Shown one piece after another: positions 47,520-56,809 of a stretch of 64,000 nucleotides of DNA. The position numbers and the translations under genes were made by a program. How positions within the stretch are numbered: the stretch's first letter is position 1; each line of letters begins with the position of its first letter. The notes under the pieces are model-generated. The model worked only from the letters and a program-made list of their open reading frames with translations, had not been told where the DNA came from and did not search any database. This stretch comes from Pseudomonadales bacterium (GTDB lineage Bacteria; Pseudomonadota; Gammaproteobacteria; Pseudomonadales; DC-out160), in the NCBI GenBank assembly GCA_019090455.1, contig JAHRWA010000074.1:157345-221344 (forward strand). Direction: 5' to 3'.

Positions 47520-49547
47520 TTATAGGGTCGCGTTAATCGTAAATATATCTTCCCCCTCCAGTTCAATTTTGACAGTACCCCCAGAGGTTTGTTGAAATTT
47601 GAGATCTTCAATTGTTAAGTCTTTATTAAGTTTCTGAGCGATGCCGCCAGAAAAGCGCAATGACTCGGGTAACGTTAGGGTCAGAGTCTGCTTTCTCTTG
47701 GATTTATTCACGCCAATAATACTAATTTGATCCTTCTCACCTTCACTAGATCTATTCTTTGTCGAGATCGCAATATCAACCTCAACTGAGGGATTGGTGA
47801 TGCTCACGCTTTTGTCTAGCATGCTTTCACTTAGGAATGACATTGCGAGCCCAACGGGCTTAAGTTGAAATTGGCCGCGTTTTTTAGTCACCAGGCCTTT
47901 GTTGTAAGTACCGTCATCGGCGGCCTTAAACCAAACCAGCTGCGCCAGATCTCCCGATCGAATGCTTTGGCAAATGACGGAGGTCCACCACAATGCAGCA
48001 AAAAAGGTATCTTGTTCATAGGGGCTAAGGGATTGCCCGCTGGATATATTAGTCTGACTGATGATGAGCGGTCGCGCTACGCCATCGGATTTAGGGTATT
48101 TTTGCGAGAGTTTTCGCGCCTCGATAATCGAGTCGTAAAACCATTCGGTGGCAATCAAATCTCGCACCAGCCATTCATGCCAGCTCAATGCATCCACTAA
48201 GTCCGGATGGTGTTGTAATAATTGTTCCGCCCATTGATATCCGCTGCGGTGATCTGCACCTTGGCGCGTCGGACCATTCAAGAAACGGGATGCTTGCGGT
48301 GCTGCAAAAAGTGTCTTGGCTATGAGCGGGTTGCGACTCGCTTTGATTGCACCCACGATGGTGAGGTAATCATTTTCAAATTCAGAGTAGCTGCTGTAAT
48401 TTAGGTTGGGCTCATCGGCAATGGCAATATAATAGTCCGTTAACAATCCTTCCTTGTGGCGTGATTCTAAATATTGCATAAGAAAATGTCGCGTTTTGAC
48501 GGCATTGTTGATAGTGGCTATTCGTCCTGTTTTGGCGCGTATGGAGACACCTTGTTTTATGTTAAATCGCTGTTCGTATAATTCAAGGAAGCGGGAATCA
48601 AAGCCTCTTTTTTTAATTAGAACGTCTTCAAAGAAATACAAGTTAGAGGCTTTCAAATGTAATTGGTCGATGAGAGGGTAGGTGCTCTCTGGTGGAATGG
48701 AGAAAGGTAAAGCCGCACCTAGTAACGGCGTCTGACCCTTAGTAGATTGTCCGCCTTTAATGGGATTGCTGACAGACACGGAAACTTGGCCTGGCGCTAG
48801 CTTGGGTATAAATAAGTGTTCGGCTCGTTGCGCAAACAAATTATTGACTCCATCGAGCCAAAAACTGACTTTTCCGCTACCACCAAAGATGAGAGTCCAG
48901 GTGATCTCTTGATCTTGTGCCGGTATGGCGAGAGATTGGAAATCACTGTACAGACCTCGTTGGCTTTTCTTGAGTGCGAGTCGGTATTTGTTTTTTGAGT
49001 TTTCCGAGTCCGCTATGGAAAGTGACGAAACGCCTTTATAGTATTTGCCGTTAAGGCTGAAGGCCGTGTTGGCAGGTACTTTAAAAAATAGCTGAGTGCC
49101 GCTCGCAATGGAGACTGACTTATGCACCTTCACGGGTTCAAATACGATGGCAGTATCACGATCGACGGAAAGAGTATAATTACGAAAGCTAGCGCCCGGA
49201 ATTTCTAAACGGTAGTCGCCTAATGTTTCAATCACGTTGAAGGTATGAGTTCCACTGATCTTTGAGTGGGGGATGGTGAGGCGTTGTATTAGCCTACCCG
49301 TAGGCGATTGCCAATAAATTCTCTCTTCTTGGCTATTAGCAATCCATGCGTCGTTCCAGCGAAGATCGACTTTGGGTTCGTTTGGGTGACTGACTTGATG
49401 CCTGATATAAAAAACACCGTCACGAATGTTGGGCCAGACTTGGCTGGTGCGAGGCGATGCATCGCAGGCAGTTATAACGACGCAGGGTATAAGTAGAAGA
49501 AAAACGCTGCAATAGGATATGAGGCGTAACAAATTTTTTGGGATCAT
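47520..49547 (-). CDS. Secreted glycosidase-like lipoprotein of the exopolysaccharide operon
   Basis: The 675-residue protein has an N-terminal signal with a lipobox-like VITAC (Cys about residue 28), so it is probably a periplasmic or outer-membrane lipoprotein. The first 300 residues look like beta-rich carbohydrate-binding modules. The central part (about 310-560) resembles a TIM-barrel glycoside hydrolase of clan A: IADEPNLNYSS is a candidate acid/base strand, SWHEWLVRD and LIISQTN follow, and VWFKAADDGTYNKG lies late. A beta-sandwich ends it. It may cut or edit the polymer; family not certain. Last gene of the operon. Confidence 0.6.
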   Translation of the reverse strand: MIPKNLLRLISYCSVFLLLIPCVVITACDASPRTSQVWPNIRDGVFYIRHQVSHPNEPKVDLRWNDAWIANSQEERIYWQSPTGRLIQRLTIPHSKISGTHTFNVIETLGDYRLEIPGASFRNYTLSVDRDTAIVFEPVKVHKSVSIASGTQLFFKVPANTAFSLNGKYYKGVSSLSIADSENSKNKYRLALKKSQRGLYSDFQSLAIPAQDQEITWTLIFGGSGKVSFWLDGVNNLFAQRAEHLFIPKLAPGQVSVSVSNPIKGGQSTKGQTPLLGAALPFSIPPESTYPLIDQLHLKASNLYFFEDVLIKKRGFDSRFLELYEQRFNIKQGVSIRAKTGRIATINNAVKTRHFLMQYLESRHKEGLLTDYYIAIADEPNLNYSSYSEFENDYLTIVGAIKASRNPLIAKTLFAAPQASRFLNGPTRQGADHRSGYQWAEQLLQHHPDLVDALSWHEWLVRDLIATEWFYDSIIEARKLSQKYPKSDGVARPLIISQTNISSGQSLSPYEQDTFFAALWWTSVICQSIRSGDLAQLVWFKAADDGTYNKGLVTKKRGQFQLKPVGLAMSFLSESMLDKSVSITNPSVEVDIAISTKNRSSEGEKDQISIIGVNKSKRKQTLTLTLPESLRFSGGIAQKLNKDLTIEDLKFQQTSGGTVKIELEGEDIFTINATL

Positions 49548-49565
49548 TACCGTTTTAGTCTTCCT

Positions 49566-50975
49566 TTATGATTGAGCTTTTTTCTTATTAATATAATCCT
49601 TGCTTATCGTCACTATCCAGCGGATGTCCTGTGGTGTGACTAAGCAAGTGACCAGGGCGGATGTTCCGGTGATCTGGCGATATTCTCTAAACAGAAATAC
49701 GGCCGCTATTCCGTAGCAAATACTCGATGCGATGGCGGTACCATTGATTCCCCAGATAGGAATGAAGATAACGTTGAGTATCATGTTAAGAAAGAAGGCG
49801 CTGCCGGAAATAATTGAGACCGTACCAGGACGGTTTTTACCGAGCATATCAAGACGAATTAAACTCGCATAGCTTAAAAAGACGATCCCAGGCAGTAGGC
49901 ATACTAAAGGTTCGTAGGCGGGTAGGTAGTCGCGGCCGAACAAGATGAGAATAAGCCACTGGCCTAAGATAGCCATGCCAATCGAGCAAACAATCATAAT
50001 GTTGACGATTAATCTTAATACCAATGGTGTGACCTTCTCCTTCTCTTGGTCGTTGTCTCCCATAAGAAAGGAAAATAACGGTAAGGTGATAGAGGTGGGA
50101 ATCGTCAATAGCAGTTCTGCGGCGGCCGTTGCCATAGCGTAATAACCGAGAGCTTCCGTGCCCAACATGGCACCCACAAAAACAAAATCCACTCGCAACA
50201 ATAGTTTTTGAAATAAGGTATCAAAATGACCTCGAACGCCATAGTGGGCCAGTTGCTTTTGTGTCGCCCATTCGAATCGAGGAGGGAAGAAGGGGCGCAT
50301 CCAAAAAAGGCTGACAATGACAATGGCCGTCATGGTTCCGAAAAGAGAATAAACGGCGGCGTTAATGCCGGGCATATCGAATACCCACCACAATAGTAAA
50401 AATAAAATTAAGGGGAGCCCCGATTCCATAAGGGATAGAGTGTTGACTTTCCCTACCCAGTTTTGAGAGGTGAGTAAATTAATGTTAATAAATTTAAAAA
50501 GTAAAATGGGCACAAGAAATACGATGAGCCACGTGAAGGGAATTAACGCTTGGTCTTGGCCTTTCACCAACCAAGGAGTATGAATCACGAGATAAGCTAC
50601 AAAGGCTAGAAAACTGCCCATAGACAAACAAAATAAAAGGGTGGAGCCGACTAAAGCCCCCATTTTGTTTTTGTTTCTTGAGCCATAATAAGCGACTGAA
50701 TTGCTATAACCCATATTGCCGATAGACATAATCAAATCCGGTATTGCCCCGATTAAGGCAAACAACCCACGATCGGCAGGGCCTAATACTCTGGCAAGTA
50801 TCGCGTTGCGTACCAATCGTAGAAGGATCATCAGAATCTTGGTAACAAAGCTCTGACCGATTTGTGATATGAGTTTATCAGCATCGATTGTGGAAGATCT
50901 ATTATCGGTGGAAGATGCTATTGTGTTTGGATCAACGATTTTGTCCTGGGATGCCTTCTCTTTTTTATCAGGCAT
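49566..50975 (-). CDS. Wzx-like polysaccharide flippase (MATE/PST superfamily)
   Basis: The 469-residue protein has about 12-14 hydrophobic segments after a hydrophilic N-terminus (about 40 residues). NAILARVLGPADRGLFALI near residue 60 is the typical polysaccharide transporter segment. It would flip undecaprenyl-diphosphate-linked repeat units to the periplasm. Overlaps the upstream deacetylase gene by 8 nt, indicating coupled translation. Confidence 0.88.
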   Translation of the reverse strand: MPDKKEKASQDKIVDPNTIASSTDNRSSTIDADKLISQIGQSFVTKILMILLRLVRNAILARVLGPADRGLFALIGAIPDLIMSIGNMGYSNSVAYYGSRNKNKMGALVGSTLLFCLSMGSFLAFVAYLVIHTPWLVKGQDQALIPFTWLIVFLVPILLFKFININLLTSQNWVGKVNTLSLMESGLPLILFLLLWWVFDMPGINAAVYSLFGTMTAIVIVSLFWMRPFFPPRFEWATQKQLAHYGVRGHFDTLFQKLLLRVDFVFVGAMLGTEALGYYAMATAAAELLLTIPTSITLPLFSFLMGDNDQEKEKVTPLVLRLIVNIMIVCSIGMAILGQWLILILFGRDYLPAYEPLVCLLPGIVFLSYASLIRLDMLGKNRPGTVSIISGSAFFLNMILNVIFIPIWGINGTAIASSICYGIAAVFLFREYRQITGTSALVTCLVTPQDIRWIVTISKDYINKKKAQS

Positions 50976-51957
50976 GAGGTCGTCTCTTCAAATCATGAAT
51001 GCTCGCTTTGAAGAGACGATACTGAAACAAGCTATTACTCTCAGCAACGTCATAGGGAATATTGATACGAGGCAATTGATATCGTCTCTGGTCGTTGAAA
51101 TGCGTTAAACCACAATCCACTGAAACGGCAGCGTCGAATCCTTGTTGCTTAACAATTTCTCGAGTCTCTTCATTACTATTGCCGTTTGGAAAACTGAAGA
51201 CATTACAGTAGTTAATGTTATCGCGATTCCGCAGTACCGCTTGTGAATCGATGATTTCTTTTTTGGCATCGTTGGTGGGGAGCGTCGTTAATATTGTGTG
51301 GTTTGCTGTGTGCGGGCCAAACTCGATGCCATGCTTCGACATCTCTTCCACTTGCGTCCAATTCATAGCATGTGGTCTGTCTTGTTGCGTGGATAATTTG
51401 AGTAGTTCCATCACAATATGCTCAATGTCATCTTGTGGTTTGCTCTTTAGCTTTGTGATGACTTTATCAATAAGAAGAGAATCAAATGAAGGTGAATTAT
51501 GAATGCCAGCGTCAAGCAAGCCATAAGTCATCAAGCAATTTATCATGGGCGCTTGTTGATTCGCGTCAGGGGCACTTAAAATGTCACCTACTGTCTGCCA
51601 CCAAAACCCTTTGCTGCTACCTATAAAGGCGGTAGCAAGAAAAATAGTGGCAGGTAATTTCAATTCTTTTAACAGGGGGTAAGCGTATTCGTAATTATCA
51701 CACCAACCGTCATCTAGGGTAATAATGGCATAGCGTTCTTTTTTGTTATGACTCGCTTCCTGACTTATCGTTAAATACTCCGTGAGTGAAATGACGGAAT
51801 AATTGGCTCTAAGAAAAAGTAAGTTTTCTCTAAAGCCTTCCGCGCTAGCGATCAGTGCCTTTTGAAATTGACTGGGAGCGATGAGATCTCGAGGTATGAT
51901 TCTGTGGTACATGAGCATTATGCTTTTGCTTTGTTGGCAATACTGATTGAAACCCAC
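50968..51957 (-). CDS. Polysaccharide deacetylase (NodB domain)
   Basis: The 329-residue protein has MYHRI near residue 17, ITLDDGWCDNYEYAYPLL (NodB motif 1 with Asp-Asp) and FGPHTANH (motif 2 His-x3-His), so metal binding is intact. Members remove N- or O-acetyl groups from glycans. Start is a GTG at 51957; an ATG 13 codons in is an alternative. No clear signal peptide, which suggests a cytoplasmic or ill-defined location. Lies inside the exopolysaccharide operon. Confidence 0.88.
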   Translation of the reverse strand: MGFNQYCQQSKSIMLMYHRIIPRDLIAPSQFQKALIASAEGFRENLLFLRANYSVISLTEYLTISQEASHNKKERYAIITLDDGWCDNYEYAYPLLKELKLPATIFLATAFIGSSKGFWWQTVGDILSAPDANQQAPMINCLMTYGLLDAGIHNSPSFDSLLIDKVITKLKSKPQDDIEHIVMELLKLSTQQDRPHAMNWTQVEEMSKHGIEFGPHTANHTILTTLPTNDAKKEIIDSQAVLRNRDNINYCNVFSFPNGNSNEETREIVKQQGFDAAVSVDCGLTHFNDQRRYQLPRINIPYDVAESNSLFQYRLFKASIHDLKRRPHA

Positions 51958-52021
51958 TAGCGATGCAGACTGGCCGACTATTTTCTTAAAGGAAGTGAGA
52001 GCGATGTTAGCGATTTTTGAA

Positions 52022-53263
52022 TTACCTGTTGGATTGAGGGGACCATTGTGTAAAACGCTCCCCTATTAGAAAACGAAAAACACCCATTCCCAAGGCAAAA
52101 CTGCTGAGTAAGAGAAATCCCGCCATTGTAAAAGGCTTAGGTAAGCGTTTCCCTGCATCGACAAGTCCCGCAATGGCACTGAGATAAAAAACGATTTGAC
52201 TGATTAAAGTAACGCTATAAAAAACAGAAAAACCGGATTCCATCGTATGGCTAGTCACAATCGCGATATTGAGTGGAAGCAATAGCATGGCAAAGAAAGG
52301 CACGAATCGTCTAATTAACTTATGGCTGATGAGACAGATTGCATAGATACCGTATTGAAAAGGATTCAACAGCCGGCGTCTGCGCCAGAGGCTGCGCATA
52401 CCACGGACAGTCACGCGTATTCTTCTACGATATTGGCTACCGGCAGTTTCAACTCCTTGGTCAAAGGCTAAAGCGGAGCTTTGATAAACTAGCGAAAAGC
52501 CTTTTTCTACTGCCCCTGTGCTAATAAAAAAATCATCTGTCACGTCGGGTGGAACGGGATCGAATAGTGCTTTTCGAATGGCAAAGATACCGCCATCGGC
52601 AGACACAGCACTACCCAATTGAGTTTCGCAGGAACGAATGTAGGCTTCATAGTTCCGGTAAAGGCGGTCGCCTAATCCAAGGTTCTGATATTCCCCCTCA
52701 ATAGTGAGGCGTCCCGAGACAGCGCCCACCTGATTTACCGAAAATGGCGCGAGCAATTGAGTGAGCGTATCGGCTTGCCAATGATTGTCGGCGTCGCTAA
52801 AGACTAATATATCGTGTTGTGCTGCGTCAGCTCCGGCATTGAGTGCTGCGGCTTTACCGCCACGCGGTAAATCGAGCAGGCGTATTGAGGGGGCGTCTAT
52901 TGAGCTGGGCTGATCGCATTGTGCTGCAATATACGATGTAACGAGGTTGGCAGTGTTGTCATCGGAGCCATCGTTTAGAACAAGAATTTCAATATTATTT
53001 AGTTGATAGTGCTGATTGCAGAGAGAGTCCAATTTCGCCGTTATATTGTCTTCTTCATTGTAGGCTGCCACTAGAATACTGACGTTGGATGCACCCATAC
53101 TGTTGGCGTCGTTTGTACTGCTTGCGTTTTGCGTAGGCAACATGGGATCGGAGCGAATGAACCAACTGAGAACACTCACCAACATGGGATAGCCTAGATA
53201 GCCGTAAAACCCAAGAGCCGCGATGAACCAAAAACTAAAACATGCCAAATCATTGAGTGTCAT
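52022..53263 (-). CDS. Membrane family 2 glycosyltransferase
   Basis: The 413-residue protein has N-terminal membrane segments (FWFIAALGFYGYLGYPMLVSVLSWF, about 11-35), a GT-A domain with VSILVAAYNEEDNI, LNDGSDDNTA, the metal-binding DAD in LVFSDADNH, and TDDFFIS (catalytic-base region), then a Q-x-x-R-like SQYRRRIRVTVRG and three or four C-terminal helices. This is the processive/hyaluronan-synthase-like type (BcsA/NodC subfamily). Overlaps the upstream GT2 gene by 14 nt. Confidence 0.9.
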   Translation of the reverse strand: MTLNDLACFSFWFIAALGFYGYLGYPMLVSVLSWFIRSDPMLPTQNASSTNDANSMGASNVSILVAAYNEEDNITAKLDSLCNQHYQLNNIEILVLNDGSDDNTANLVTSYIAAQCDQPSSIDAPSIRLLDLPRGGKAAALNAGADAAQHDILVFSDADNHWQADTLTQLLAPFSVNQVGAVSGRLTIEGEYQNLGLGDRLYRNYEAYIRSCETQLGSAVSADGGIFAIRKALFDPVPPDVTDDFFISTGAVEKGFSLVYQSSALAFDQGVETAGSQYRRRIRVTVRGMRSLWRRRRLLNPFQYGIYAICLISHKLIRRFVPFFAMLLLPLNIAIVTSHTMESGFSVFYSVTLISQIVFYLSAIAGLVDAGKRLPKPFTMAGFLLLSSFALGMGVFRFLIGERFTQWSPQSNR

Positions 53264-54242
53264 TTATTTTCCCCTTAACGACTTCAATACACTTTTCAAC
53301 GAAAGCCATCGCAACTGAATATCCGGCAATGTAAAATCGCAACCAATATAAAAGACTAAATGACAAAATGCTGTATCCATTCTTTCGACTATAGGGGTAG
53401 CGTAGTGTAAGAGCTAAGCTGGGTATCCAAGTTAGGATGAATAGAAGTGGCGCTATGTAGGTTGTTTCAATCATTACAATTGCGATACACAGAGCGATCC
53501 CAATACAGTGGGCCACGCTCAACAAAGGAAACCGAAGTAGGCGCAAGGATAGGCCTTGGTGTAACAGTAGATCTAAGTGAGAATGCTGACGCCAATATTC
53601 CTTTCGACACCATTCATAAAATGTGCGTTCGTAACCTAAATGTATCATCTCTAAGCTAGGGTCTGAGATGACCTTGGCCCCTGCTTTAGACAGTCGCATA
53701 GTGAAGTCCTTGTCTTCACCCGTTTTCAGTTCTGTATTAAAACCTGATATCCGCTGAAACCATTTTTTGGTGACGGCTATATTTCTGCCAGGAAGACTAT
53801 CTATCTCTCTCAATGTACTGCGTCTGGCGGTGGCTCTGAGAGACCAGGTTTTCGCATACCAAGATGCTTCTTCTGGTGCTTTATCCACAAAACCAATAGC
53901 ATCGGTATTGGGTTGATCCGGATTCTCACCGTAAAATCGGTCTTCAAGGGTATCGAGCCAGAGTGGATCGACTTGGATGTCAGAATCGAGGAATAAAAGC
54001 ACATCGCCGCGAGCCATTTCTGCTCCGAGATTACGTAGTGTTGCAATTGAAACTTGGGCTTGAACCTGTACACGTGCTCCAAAACTGCGGGCAATCTCAG
54101 GTGAATTGTCAGACGATCCATTATCCATTAATAAGATTTCAACGCCGGATCGACTGCCTATTGCGACGACGATGCTTTCTAGGCATCGGCTAAGGACGTG
54201 AGATTCATTGTAGCAAGGGATAATGATAGAGAAACTAGTCAT
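53250..54242 (-). CDS. Family 2 glycosyltransferase with C-terminal membrane segments
   Basis: The 330-residue protein starts TSFSIIIPCYNESHVLSRCLESI, a standard GT2 opening, followed by LLMDNGSSDNSPEIA, the metal site LLFLDSDIQV, and LKTGEDKDFTMRLSKAG (ED catalytic base). Two hydrophobic segments (about 235-290) lie near the C-terminus. Overlaps both neighbours (14 nt with the downstream GT2, 8 nt with the Wzy-like gene). Confidence 0.9.
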   Translation of the reverse strand: MTSFSIIIPCYNESHVLSRCLESIVVAIGSRSGVEILLMDNGSSDNSPEIARSFGARVQVQAQVSIATLRNLGAEMARGDVLLFLDSDIQVDPLWLDTLEDRFYGENPDQPNTDAIGFVDKAPEEASWYAKTWSLRATARRSTLREIDSLPGRNIAVTKKWFQRISGFNTELKTGEDKDFTMRLSKAGAKVISDPSLEMIHLGYERTFYEWCRKEYWRQHSHLDLLLHQGLSLRLLRFPLLSVAHCIGIALCIAIVMIETTYIAPLLFILTWIPSLALTLRYPYSRKNGYSILSFSLLYWLRFYIAGYSVAMAFVEKCIEVVKGKINDTQ

Positions 54243-55635
54243 GAGTAGTCTCCGGTTTCAGAATGGGTTTCTTCATGTGCGCATACCCCAGTAGGATATG
54301 AGAGCAGGCTAGCAGAAACCAAAAGTACTTGTGATTGGTGCCACTGAGAAAGAGTAAAAATAAGATAACACTCAAGTAGGCTAGGCCTATATGGGTCACA
54401 AGGTCTGCGCTGGCAATGTCTTTATTTCTGATGAAAATGATTCTGGCTCGGGAATAGTTATTGGCTCCCAAACCAACCGCAGCGAGAAAACACCCGATTC
54501 CAAACAATCCTGTTTCGGCTGCGACTTCAAGATAAGTATTGTGGGCGCGCCGAAAAATATCCGGGTTCTTTTCACTGAGATTAAAGGCAATAGAGTAGCC
54601 ACTTTTCGCGTAAAGGGTAGGGAATGTACCCGGACCCGCACCAAAGAATGGATGCTCCTTTAGGGCATTTGCGCCGACGATGATATAAGAGGTTCGACGT
54701 CCCAGTGAGCGGTCATCAACTGATTTAATGCCGGAGGTAATCCCAGCCAGTGACTTGATTCTATCGACGTATTTTTCCGGCATCACGATGGAGACCACTA
54801 TTAAACCGAAGACACCTGCGATAAAGAACAACACTAATTGACGAGGATGAATTCTGGGTATGCGCTTTTGATGGTGCCAACCCATGGTTGCGATGACTAA
54901 CGCTAACACCACCAGACCTGAGCGCGAGAATGTTTTGACAAATGCCACTAGCAATACCGCCAAAGAACCCGCCCAAAAAATCCGAAGTAACGATGTACGA
55001 CTTTGAAAAATTAAGAAAATAGCGAGAGGAATTGCGGTGGTGAGTAGCAAGGCAAAGTAGTTTGGGTCTGACAATAGCCCCGTACTTCTTTCATCACCAG
55101 TATCTGAGGCGGTTAGAATCGCCAGTCCTGAAGTGGCCGCCACACTGATGACCAGGGCTCTCATTACCCAGAGAAAATCAATACGTTCTTTTACCGTTAG
55201 TGTAATGACAAAGAGAATGATGGCGATGACAAGTTGGCGTAGGGTATTGTAGGAGAGACCGATATAAGGTGTTTCAAAACTACTGACAATGGAGACAATA
55301 AAGAGTCCCCCTACTCCCCACCAAAGGGGCGTAGACAAGTTGTTGAGAGCGCTGCTTCGAAAAACGATGCGTAGCGCGAGAACACCGATTAATGCCATCC
55401 CAATTAACTTTGATCCCGATAGAAATGAGCTACCGGCAAAGAAACCCTCAAAGGGTACGAGGAAGATAAGTCCCAACAGTCCCCACTCCGGTCGAGCAAA
55501 AAGGACAAAAGCGCCGATGATGGCAACAGCAAGTCCTGGGGCTAAAAAATAATAGGGCGTCAGTAGTAGTACCCCAGAGATGGCCATCAATACGATTGCG
55601 GCGAAGTAGTATCGTGCATCAGGGTATCTCGCCAT
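54235..55635 (-). CDS. Wzy-like polysaccharide polymerase (O-antigen ligase family)
   Basis: The 466-residue protein has about twelve membrane segments and the O-antigen ligase domain: a periplasmic loop with SVDDRSLGRRTSYIIVGANALKEHPFFGAGPGTFPTLYAKSG, RRAHNTYLEVAAETGLFGIG (H-N-x-Y-L-E, conserved). In this Wzx/Wzy-type operon it is most likely the polymerase that joins repeat units in the periplasm. It is only one base from the GT4 gene. Confidence 0.88.
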   Translation of the reverse strand: MARYPDARYYFAAIVLMAISGVLLLTPYYFLAPGLAVAIIGAFVLFARPEWGLLGLIFLVPFEGFFAGSSFLSGSKLIGMALIGVLALRIVFRSSALNNLSTPLWWGVGGLFIVSIVSSFETPYIGLSYNTLRQLVIAIILFVITLTVKERIDFLWVMRALVISVAATSGLAILTASDTGDERSTGLLSDPNYFALLLTTAIPLAIFLIFQSRTSLLRIFWAGSLAVLLVAFVKTFSRSGLVVLALVIATMGWHHQKRIPRIHPRQLVLFFIAGVFGLIVVSIVMPEKYVDRIKSLAGITSGIKSVDDRSLGRRTSYIIVGANALKEHPFFGAGPGTFPTLYAKSGYSIAFNLSEKNPDIFRRAHNTYLEVAAETGLFGIGCFLAAVGLGANNYSRARIIFIRNKDIASADLVTHIGLAYLSVILFLLFLSGTNHKYFWFLLACSHILLGYAHMKKPILKPETTHD

Positions 55636-55636
55636 A

Positions 55637-56809
55637 TCAGACGCAGGCCTCTTGATAATAATTCGTCAGCTTCATCGATTGGGTATTCATGCAATGGTGT
55701 TCGTTGACCTTATCGAATGCCCCCTTGAGAATATCGTTGCGCAGTTTATCCTCGGTTATTAAGTTAAGGCACGCGCGGCAGAAGTCTTCATGATGGCCGG
55801 TGTCCACTAGCATCCCAGTGACGGTGTTTTCGATAAGGTTGGGCATGCCGCCTACATTGGTACTAACGATGGCGGTTTTAAGTGCCATCGCCTCCAGTGC
55901 GACTAGTGGTGTACCTTCTGTTTTTGATGTGATCGCAAGCAGCGTGCTCGCTTCGAGTAGCGCTGCAGCATCCTTTCTGTAACCCGCCAGTTTTATATGC
56001 TGTTGAAGCTGGTGTTGAATAATATAGTTTTCTAGTTGTTCCTTCTGGGGACCGGAACCAATGATGAGACCTCGGATGTTATTGTCTTTCTTAATTAATA
56101 ATGAGAGGACTTCAAGGAAAAAAAGTGGGTTTTTTTCATCGCTAAGACGCCCCAGGAAACTAATGACGTTATTGTTATAATTCCAACCAAATTCTTTAAA
56201 CGGGTTGACATCCTCTGACCTCCTATCTTGTTTAGGGGGTATAGGAATCGCGTTTTTAACAATAACTAATTTTTTCGGTTGTACACCAAAATGTTGGTAT
56301 GTTTTAAGAATGGTATCTGTGACGCAGATAATTTTCTTGACGGAATAGAATCGGCAGATCGTTTTCCCAATTAAATTGTAGAGTTTTGATTTCGAATTGC
56401 GTGCCGTAAATCCGTGTTGCGTAACTAACATAGGAAGGCGGAAATAGAGACTGGCCAACATGGCAATCACCAGCGCTTTATATCCGTGTGCGTGTAAAAC
56501 GCATTGTTTCGGAACGCTAGATCGCGATTTTACTAAGTGTCGCAATTGTTGTAGCGCAGGGGCGAGTTGATTCGCGGTGGTATAAAATTGTGTATTCGTC
56601 GTGTCGTTGACCGCCGCCGCGAAATCTTGAACAGAGGTTACGTCATTGCAGAGACATAGAACATCGAAACGATGGCGAGCCATACTCTTGCATTGATTGG
56701 CGACAACGTGCTCTGCACCAAAAAAGCCAGAGGAACTAATAATGTGGATGACGGAAGGTAAGTCATCGTCTAGTTCATTAGCCACTTCACTATTCCATTC
56801 ACTGACCAT
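55637..56809 (-). CDS. Family 4 glycosyltransferase
   Basis: The 390-residue protein has VIHIISSSGFFGAEHVV near the N-terminus, HAHGYKALVIAMLA, VTQHGFTAR, and the C-terminal domain FLGRLSDEKNPLFFLEVL, IGSGPQKEQLE and TSKTEGTPLVALEAMALKTAIVSTNVGGMP with the E-x7-E pair. It resembles PelF/EpsD-type GT4 enzymes that add a sugar to the lipid-linked chain. Its proposed start overlaps the co-polymerase gene by 40 nt; a slightly later start is possible. Confidence 0.9.
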   Translation of the reverse strand: MVSEWNSEVANELDDDLPSVIHIISSSGFFGAEHVVANQCKSMARHRFDVLCLCNDVTSVQDFAAAVNDTTNTQFYTTANQLAPALQQLRHLVKSRSSVPKQCVLHAHGYKALVIAMLASLYFRLPMLVTQHGFTARNSKSKLYNLIGKTICRFYSVKKIICVTDTILKTYQHFGVQPKKLVIVKNAIPIPPKQDRRSEDVNPFKEFGWNYNNNVISFLGRLSDEKNPLFFLEVLSLLIKKDNNIRGLIIGSGPQKEQLENYIIQHQLQQHIKLAGYRKDAAALLEASTLLAITSKTEGTPLVALEAMALKTAIVSTNVGGMPNLIENTVTGMLVDTGHHEDFCRACLNLITEDKLRNDILKGAFDKVNEHHCMNTQSMKLTNYYQEACV

